A DNA stretch of 64,000 nt, taken from Treponema socranskii subsp. paredis ATCC 35535 (GTDB lineage Bacteria > Spirochaetota > Spirochaetia > Treponematales > Treponemataceae). The notes under the pieces are model-generated. The model was given only the letters and a program-made list of their open reading frames with translations, was not told where the DNA came from and made no database searches. This document shows, in pieces, positions 59,277-64,000 of the stretch; the first letter of the stretch is position 1; every line of letters begins with the position of its first letter. The position numbers and the translations under genes were made by a program. The DNA lies in assembly GCA_000413015.1 (NCBI GenBank), contig KE332515.1, positions 1,632,377-1,696,376 on the forward strand. Reading direction: 5' to 3'.

Positions 59277-59543
59277 CTATTCTTCCGCAAATTTCGAATC
59301 GAAGAGCGCTTCTATCGCCTGCACCGCTTCCCTTTCGTCGGAGCCGTCCGCTTTCAGCGTGATGCTCGTATTATAGCCCGCCGCCATCGTGATGACGCCC
59401 ATAATCGATTTCGCATTCACTTCCGTGTCGCCGACTATAAGCGTGAGCTCACAGTTGAATTTATTCGCAGTCTGCGCGATGAGCGCGGCGGGCCGCGCGT
59501 GAATGCCCGCACGGTTTTTTACGATCAGCGTCTTTTCAAGCAT
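59277..59543 (-). CDS. ptsH: HPr phosphocarrier protein
   Basis: 88 residues; His15 (GIHARPA) and Ser46 (AKSIMGV) are both present, so it can be phosphorylated by enzyme I and by HprK. In Treponema it serves mainly regulatory phosphorelay as PTS sugar enzymes are missing. AGGATG is the ribosome site before ATG 59543. Between hprK and lexA. Confidence 0.93.
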   Translation of the reverse strand: MLEKTLIVKNRAGIHARPAALIAQTANKFNCELTLIVGDTEVNAKSIMGVITMAAGYNTSITLKADGSDEREAVQAIEALFDSKFAEE

Positions 59544-59576
59544 ATCACCATCCTTCCGTAAAATCAAAATTAATAA

Positions 59577-60566
59577 TTAATAAGAATCGTCGCTGCTGTT
59601 GTAGGCAGCCTGCGCTTCTCCCGTTTCGATCCATTTAAGCACGTTTTGATTGAAGTCGCGCGCGGAATTGTATCCCATGCGCTTTAAGCGTTCGTTCATC
59701 GCCGCCGCTTCGATGATGATCGGCAGATTTCGCCCCGGCCGCACCGGTATTTCGAGAACGGGTATTTTAACGCCGAGGATATCCATATATTTTTGATCCG
59801 TACCGAGACGGTCGTACACTTTATCGGGATCCCAATCTTCGAGCGCAACGACGAGCTGTACTTCTTTTTGATCGCGGATGGCGCCGACGCCGTAGAGCTG
59901 CGATACGTTGATGATGCCCAGCCCCCGTATTTCCATGTGGTGGCTGATAAATCGATTTGCGCCCTGCCCGAGCAGGATATTGCCGTTGACGCACCGAAGT
60001 TCGATGATATCGTCCGCAACGAGGCGGTGACTCCGTTCAATGAGTTCGAGCGCGGTTTCGCTTTTGCCGACACCCGAGTGTCCGACGAGCAGGATGCCGA
60101 TGCCGTACACTTCGACGAGAACACCGTGCATCGTTTTTTTCGGTGCAAAAGTATTCGATAAAACGCGGATGAGACGGCTTGAAAATTCGGTCGATTCGAG
60201 CGAGGTCTGCAAAATGGGACAAAAGGCTTCTTCCGCTATCGAAAGAAAATCATCCGGCGGCTGTATGTCGTACGAAAAAACGCAGCAGGGAATATCGTAT
60301 TCGAAAATCGCTTTCAGCGATGCAAGATTGTGTTCCGAGTGGAGTTTTTGCAAGTATGCGCTTTCACCGCGGCCGAAAAGCTGTACGCGCTGATAAGCGA
60401 AGGATTCGTAAAAGCCGGCAAGCGCAAGCCCCGGACGGTTGATATCGGGCACCGTAAGCGCCCGAGGCAAACCGCGCCGACCCGCGATACACGTCAAATA
60501 CAGCGCATCGTGCCCGGGCAAATCCAGTTCAAGCAAATCAAGAACGGTGAATTTTTTATCAGCCAT
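59577..60566 (-). CDS. hprK: HPr kinase/phosphorylase
   Basis: 329 residues: Walker A GHSGVGKSE (around 150), catalytic region SHRLVADDIIELRCV and the HprK signature EIRGLGIINVSQLYGVGAI. Phosphorylates HPr Ser46. Start ATG 60566 has no Shine-Dalgarno; promoter -10 TATAGT lies 6 nt away, so leaderless. First gene of hprK-ptsH-lexA-holA. Its stop lies in a TTATTAATTATTAATT stretch. Confidence 0.94.
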   Translation of the reverse strand: MADKKFTVLDLLELDLPGHDALYLTCIAGRRGLPRALTVPDINRPGLALAGFYESFAYQRVQLFGRGESAYLQKLHSEHNLASLKAIFEYDIPCCVFSYDIQPPDDFLSIAEEAFCPILQTSLESTEFSSRLIRVLSNTFAPKKTMHGVLVEVYGIGILLVGHSGVGKSETALELIERSHRLVADDIIELRCVNGNILLGQGANRFISHHMEIRGLGIINVSQLYGVGAIRDQKEVQLVVALEDWDPDKVYDRLGTDQKYMDILGVKIPVLEIPVRPGRNLPIIIEAAAMNERLKRMGYNSARDFNQNVLKWIETGEAQAAYNSSDDSY

Positions 60567-60572
60567 AATTAT

Positions 60573-60601
60573 ACTATACACATATATCGATGGAAACGCA
60601 A
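60573..60601 (-). promoter_or_regulatory. Leaderless promoter of hprK
   Basis: Minus strand: TTGCGT (60596-60601), 17-nt spacer, TATAGT (60573-60578), 6 nt to ATG 60566. Confidence 0.7.
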
Positions 60602-60635
60602 GATTAAAAACGGCATGCCGCGGACAAAAAACTTA

Positions 60636-60664
60636 TTGACAGCAAACATATCGGAATATACCAT
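60636..60664 (+). promoter_or_regulatory. Promoter upstream of leader element C
   Basis: TTGACA (60636-60641), 17-nt spacer, TACCAT (60659-60664). Transcription would begin near 60671, so element C forms the whole leader of the gene at 60916. Confidence 0.65.
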
Positions 60665-60690
60665 ACGAGTATCTTGCAAAAGTTTTTATA

Positions 60691-60915
60691 GGAGGTACGA
60701 TAAAAAACGCCGTCTGAAATATCGCCGTCGCTTTTTATCTCGAGTTTGCATGGATGTTTGCAGAAGACGTGTATATGTGTCGTTTCGATAAAAATCGCAT
60801 GAATACGATACGCTTTATTTTGCAAACTCGACCATTGAACGTGTGCGCATACGCGCACGGCTAAAAACTTTTTCGGAAGTTGCAACTTCCTGCAAAAGTT
60901 TTTATAGGAGTAAAT
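60691..60915 (+). repeat. Dispersed leader element, copy C
   Basis: 225 bp from GGAGGTACGATAAAAAACG to the GGAG ribosome site of the gene at 60916. A stray 3' end (TTGCAAAAGTTTTTATAGGAG, 60674-60694) lies directly before it. Stems: TCGAGTTTGCA pairs with TGCAAACTCGA further on, GTGCGC-ATAC-GCGCAC at 60843-60858, outer arms AAAAACTTTT (60863-60872)/AAAAGTTTTT (60894-60903) around the 16-bp palindrome GGAAGTTGCAACTTCC (60875-60890). Confidence 0.85.
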
Positions 60916-61479
60916 ATGAGCGACATAATCCGATTGGGTATTACCGGTATTCTAATATCGTTTATTTTCTTTTTGATGAAGCGGAGCAAGAAAAAAGACT
61001 TGGACACAAACACCGACAGGAGATTAAAATTGCCGACCTATGTTCTCTTCATCGGTCTTATAGATTTTCTGCTGTTTTTCGGATTCGCTTTATTTTCAAA
61101 CCTCTTCCCGAACGGAACGGAGTCGGCAGCTACGACTATACTGTTTTCAATTTTTGCATTGCTCGGAATCTTTCTCGTATATATGTATTTTGTCGAAAAC
61201 TATACATACGATGAAAACGTTATAATATACAGGAAAATAAATTTAAAAAAAATAACAATAGAATGGAACTCGATTGTCGATATAAAGTATTCGTCCGCGA
61301 TGCAATGGTTTATCATAAAATGCAGCGACGGTACAAAAGGATATTTTTCGGTAATGCTGAAAGGGATGAAACCTTTTGCCGAAACGATTTTACAAAAGGT
61401 TGCCGCGGGAAAAACGGATTCCAAAACGCGCGAAACGCTTATCTCTCTGAAAAACGGAAGCGTCGTGGGAAGCTTTTGA
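60916..61479 (+). CDS. Membrane protein of unknown function with PH-like tail
   Basis: 187 residues: three helices (about 4-21, 41-62, 72-95), then a cytosolic beta domain YTYDENVIIYRKINLKKITIEW resembling bacterial PH-like domains. ATG 60916 follows element C and its GGAG. Second gene of the window that uses this element with a promoter just upstream. Family not recognised. Confidence 0.6.
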   Translation: MSDIIRLGITGILISFIFFLMKRSKKKDLDTNTDRRLKLPTYVLFIGLIDFLLFFGFALFSNLFPNGTESAATTILFSIFALLGIFLVYMYFVENYTYDENVIIYRKINLKKITIEWNSIVDIKYSSAMQWFIIKCSDGTKGYFSVMLKGMKPFAETILQKVAAGKTDSKTRETLISLKNGSVVGSF

Positions 61480-61527
61480 TTTTACAACGGGATAAAAATT
61501 CGGATCTCCTGCCGGCACATGCGCGGC

Positions 61528-61546
61528 GGGTTTGCAGGGCAAACCC
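61528..61546. repeat. GGGTTTGC-AGG-GCAAACCC hairpin
   Basis: Perfect 8-bp stem with a 3-nt AGG loop in the 84-bp gap between two convergent genes; same core hairpin (GTTTGC-AGG-GCAAAC) as at 98-112. Could be a shared terminator-like repeat. Confidence 0.55.
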
Positions 61547-61563
61547 ACCTTTCGCTCTATCAA

Positions 61564-63483
61564 TTATTTTTTCATTTTCCGCCACAACGTCGAGCGGTTG
61601 ATGCCGAGTATGCGGCAGGTTTCCGAAACCGAATTGCCGGTCTTTGCAAAAACTTCTCTGATATACCGATCTTCCGCTTCTTTAAGCGACACGTTTTTTT
61701 CACCGAAAGAAAGCGGATCCGCACCCGCTTTTCCGACCGTATCGATTTTCGATTGCGGGTACTTGCCGTAAAACGGATCGGGAAGTCCCGCGCACAAATC
61801 TTCTTCTTTTATAAAATCGCCGTCGCCGATGATAACGGCTCTCTCTATCATACCCTGCAGTTCGCGCACGTTTCCTTCGTACACATAACGCTTTAAAAAC
61901 GAAAGCGCTTCACGGGTAAATCCCGCAAATCGTTTCGCATAGCATCCGTTATATTTCCGTAAAAAAGATTCCGCCAAAACGGGAATATCTTCCGCACGTT
62001 CGTTCAGCGGAGGAATATACAGACGCAGCGTATTCAATCGATATAATAAATCCTTGCGGAATTTTCCGTCCGCTACGAGTTCGTGCAGATTTTTATTCGT
62101 CGCACAGATGAGCCTCACATCGAGCGGAATATTCGCATCCCCTCCGATGCGCATCACTTCGCGTTCCTGCACCACACGTAAAAGGCGCCCCTGCAATTCG
62201 AGCGGCAGCTCTCCGATTTCGTCGAGAAAAAGAGTACCCGTATGCGCCATTTCAAAGACGCCTTCTTTTCCGCCCCTGACACCGCCGGTAAACGCGCCTT
62301 CCGCATATCCGAAGAGCATACTTTCAATAAGCGCGGGCGGAAGGGCGGCACAGCTGACCGCAACGAAGGGCGCAAGCCGGCGTTTGCTTCCGTTATGAAT
62401 GCTCTGCGCGAACAATTCTTTTCCGACGCCCGATTCGCCTTCGATCAAAACGGCGGAATCGTAATTGCAGATTTTTTGAGCGATCGCGATGCAATCGCCC
62501 ATGACGCGGCTTTTATAAATTATCGTCGCAAACGAATACTTTGCCGTAAGCCGCTTTTGCACGAGCTTTTGCCGTATCTTTTTTTCGCGGTTCTGTACGG
62601 CGGTGATATCCTGAAATACCGCGATTGAACCGTGCTTTTTCCCGCCCGACCGTATCGGATAATTGCTGATTTCGATTTTCGACGAACCGATTTGCCGCAG
62701 CTCGTCGGAAAGCGGCACATCGGCTGCAATCTCCCGGATAACGGCACCGTACCGATCGAGTACGCCGAGCGGCATATCCGACAAATCTTTTTGCTCCAAA
62801 CCGAAAATGCGGCAAGCGGGCGCATTGACCGCAACGATCCTGTTGTTTTCGTCGGTCGCAAGAACGCCGTCGTGAACGGAATCCATAAGCGTGCGGTAAC
62901 GGTCGATAAGCTCTTCTTCCCGTTCGATCGCCTGCAGTATCCGCTCGGCTTCATCGAACGCATCTTCGAGCGATTGCTCTCCGCTTTCAAGCAAAAAACA
63001 CGTATAGCCGAGAGCGCTGCCGGTACGGCACGTGACCGCATCTCCGACAATCACCTTTGCGCCGGAATCGACGCATTCTTTTATTTTATCTTCAACCGAA
63101 TCATTATTGTTTTTCAGTTCCGCTCTGATAACATGCTTTCCCAATTCTTTCAGCAGTTCATAGCCGTTCATACTGTTCGCATAGCCTACGACTCCGATAA
63201 CATCGTCGATATTTTGCAGCGCTCTGATCGTCGCCGCAAAATCGATCGGACTCGTTTTTATTTCAATGACGGGAACGGGTGAAACGTATTGAATGAGAGA
63301 ATACGTTCCTCCCCTGCTGATAAGAATTTTCGCACCGTTTTTCAGGGCATCCGAAGCCGCGATGAGACCTGCGGACAAATCGCCGAACACTGCAGCGATA
63401 TTTGTATAACGCCTTTTTTCAATAACATGTTTCGCATCCGAAAGCATTTTTTCATACGGCGCAATCAATACGATATCGCTCAT
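61564..63483 (-). CDS. Sigma-54-dependent activator with PrpR-type sensor
   Basis: 639 residues: N-terminal PrpR_N-like domain (about 1-185), PAS domain (about 195-300; RTLMDSVHDGVLATDENNRIV), AAA+ domain (about 320-560; GESGVGKELFAQSIH, EGAFTGGVRGGKEG, TLFLDEIGELP) and Fis-type helix-turn-helix at the end (SETCRILGINRSTLWRKMKK). The sigma-54 contact loop reads GAFTGG, not GAFTGA. ATG 63483; an extended -10 TGATATACT lies 8 nt upstream, no Shine-Dalgarno. Target genes unknown. Confidence 0.87.
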   Translation of the reverse strand: MSDIVLIAPYEKMLSDAKHVIEKRRYTNIAAVFGDLSAGLIAASDALKNGAKILISRGGTYSLIQYVSPVPVIEIKTSPIDFAATIRALQNIDDVIGVVGYANSMNGYELLKELGKHVIRAELKNNNDSVEDKIKECVDSGAKVIVGDAVTCRTGSALGYTCFLLESGEQSLEDAFDEAERILQAIEREEELIDRYRTLMDSVHDGVLATDENNRIVAVNAPACRIFGLEQKDLSDMPLGVLDRYGAVIREIAADVPLSDELRQIGSSKIEISNYPIRSGGKKHGSIAVFQDITAVQNREKKIRQKLVQKRLTAKYSFATIIYKSRVMGDCIAIAQKICNYDSAVLIEGESGVGKELFAQSIHNGSKRRLAPFVAVSCAALPPALIESMLFGYAEGAFTGGVRGGKEGVFEMAHTGTLFLDEIGELPLELQGRLLRVVQEREVMRIGGDANIPLDVRLICATNKNLHELVADGKFRKDLLYRLNTLRLYIPPLNERAEDIPVLAESFLRKYNGCYAKRFAGFTREALSFLKRYVYEGNVRELQGMIERAVIIGDGDFIKEEDLCAGLPDPFYGKYPQSKIDTVGKAGADPLSFGEKNVSLKEAEDRYIREVFAKTGNSVSETCRILGINRSTLWRKMKK

Positions 63484-63490
63484 ACATACA

Positions 63491-63499
63491 AGTATATCA
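63491..63499 (-). promoter_or_regulatory. Extended -10 promoter of the sigma-54 activator
   Basis: Minus strand TGA-TATACT (TATACT at 63491-63496), 8 nt to ATG 63483; no good -35. Confidence 0.45.
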
Positions 63500-63561
63500 C
63501 GTATTTGCTCTTTCGTTTCCGTTTTACTATATTTTATAAGTAGGCATATAAGGATTGCGAT

Positions 63562-64000
63562 ATGGAAAAAATCAAACAAAAATTTTTAACGGGCGAACGC
63601 GCGCTCTTTCAAGCGCATGACATGAAAATCATCGATACGATTTTTGCCGACGGCGAGTCGCCGCTGAAGCACGCGTCGGATATAGAACTTGAAGGCTGTA
63701 TGTTCAAATGGAAATACCCGCTGTGGTACGGTAAAAATATCGCCGTAAAAAACTGCACGTGGTTTGAAACGGGACGTGCGGGCGTATGGTACACGGATAA
63801 TGTCACGGTCGAAGACAGCGTCATCGAAGCGCCGAAAAATTTCCGCAGATGCCGAAACGTACGCCTCGTAAATGCGGACTTTCCGAATGCGGCGGAAACT
63901 TTTTGGTCGTGTGACGGCGCCGTATTTGAAAACGTCAGCGCAAAGGGCGACTACTTTGCGATGAACAGCCGAAATATGAAAATCGACAATCTCATTCTTG
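63562..64000 (+). CDS. DUF3737-like beta-helix protein, truncated by window end
   Basis: The open frame runs from ATG 63562 off the window end (146 codons seen). Repeating short strands such as ELEGCMFKWKYPLWYGKNIAVKNC, FETGRAGVWYTDNVTVEDSVIEAPKNF, SKDVRLVN-like turns suggest a right-handed beta-helix, and the GLKHASDIELEGC-like start recalls the DUF3737 family. AAGG lies 8 nt before the ATG. Function unknown; cytosolic by sequence. Confidence 0.65.
   Translation, partial: MEKIKQKFLTGERALFQAHDMKIIDTIFADGESPLKHASDIELEGCMFKWKYPLWYGKNIAVKNCTWFETGRAGVWYTDNVTVEDSVIEAPKNFRRCRNVRLVNADFPNAAETFWSCDGAVFENVSAKGDYFAMNSRNMKIDNLIL

Noticed and set aside
60604-60885. Antisense open frames in the three element copies (also 1813-2064 and 45337-45597) give similar peptides
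   Set aside because: The peptide similarity follows the DNA repeat; the frames end at different points, lack ribosome sites and contain the stem sequences. I treat the element as non-coding.

Overview
The window looks like a chromosomal segment of a Treponema-type spirochaete of moderate GC content. The evidence is an archaeal/eukaryotic-type PheT, HprK and HPr with no PTS enzymes nearby, a poly(G) tract inside the promoter of an outer-membrane-like protein, and many protein sequences of treponemal character. I cannot name the species. About 60 protein genes are supported. I saw no rRNA, tRNA, CRISPR array, prophage or intact insertion sequence.

Layout. 1-4450: a dicarboxylate/amino-acid symporter and an RND/MMPL-type exporter. 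4470-6310: a toxin-antitoxin island with a HigB relic plus intact HigA, then a 750-bp tandem duplication of a second toxin-antitoxin pair in which one toxin is frameshifted. 6354-15104: a nine-gene minus-strand operon matching the export and lipid-assembly half of aryl-polyene (APE) clusters (two ACPs, membrane protein fused to AMP-ligase, dehydratase, glycosyltransferase, acyltransferase, thioesterase, LolA-like protein, MMPL exporter), with no ketosynthase or ketoreductase. 15291-19888: HPF-like protein, Xre regulator, CrtI-like oxidoreductase, pheT. 20094-23198: tctCBA tricarboxylate transporter. 23343-30094: minus-strand run of a phosphohexomutase, phnC-phnE-phnE-phnD, earP and efp. 30198-40811: ychF, an ABC-F ATPase, an SH3-like lipoprotein, a Nudix hydrolase, a single-chain ECF energizing module, a flavodoxin, a MATE exporter and a small lipoprotein. 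40904-46823: nucleoside salvage (acetyltransferase, nucleoside hydrolase, DcuC-like carrier, LacI-PfkB fusion, ribokinase-like kinase). 47120-51733: Dps, a PEBP-like protein, a flavodoxin, rfbA-rfbC-rfbB. 51912-64000: envelope proteins, purH-type formyltransferase, Rpn nuclease plus pyrE, a C45-like hydrolase, hprK-ptsH-lexA-holA, a sigma-54 activator and a truncated DUF3737-like gene.

Genes that work together. EF-P has Arg at position 32, the residue EarP rhamnosylates, and earP lies just upstream of efp. The dTDP-rhamnose genes rfbA, rfbC and rfbB are 25 kb away. rmlD is not in the window.

Three points stand out. (1) A dispersed non-coding element of about 225 bp (copies at 1684-2013, 45246-45471 and 60691-60915) always ends at the Shine-Dalgarno site of the next gene. 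It carries a nested hairpin whose inner stem differs between copies by a paired change, which suggests a cis-acting leader RNA or a mobile translation-start cassette. (2) At least nine genes and one pseudogene have the pattern TTGnnn-17-TATAnT (or an extended -10) with the start codon only 6-10 nt after the -10 and no Shine-Dalgarno, which points to leaderless transcription. (3) A 9-G tract fills the -35/-10 spacer of the gene at 51912, a probable phase-variable promoter.
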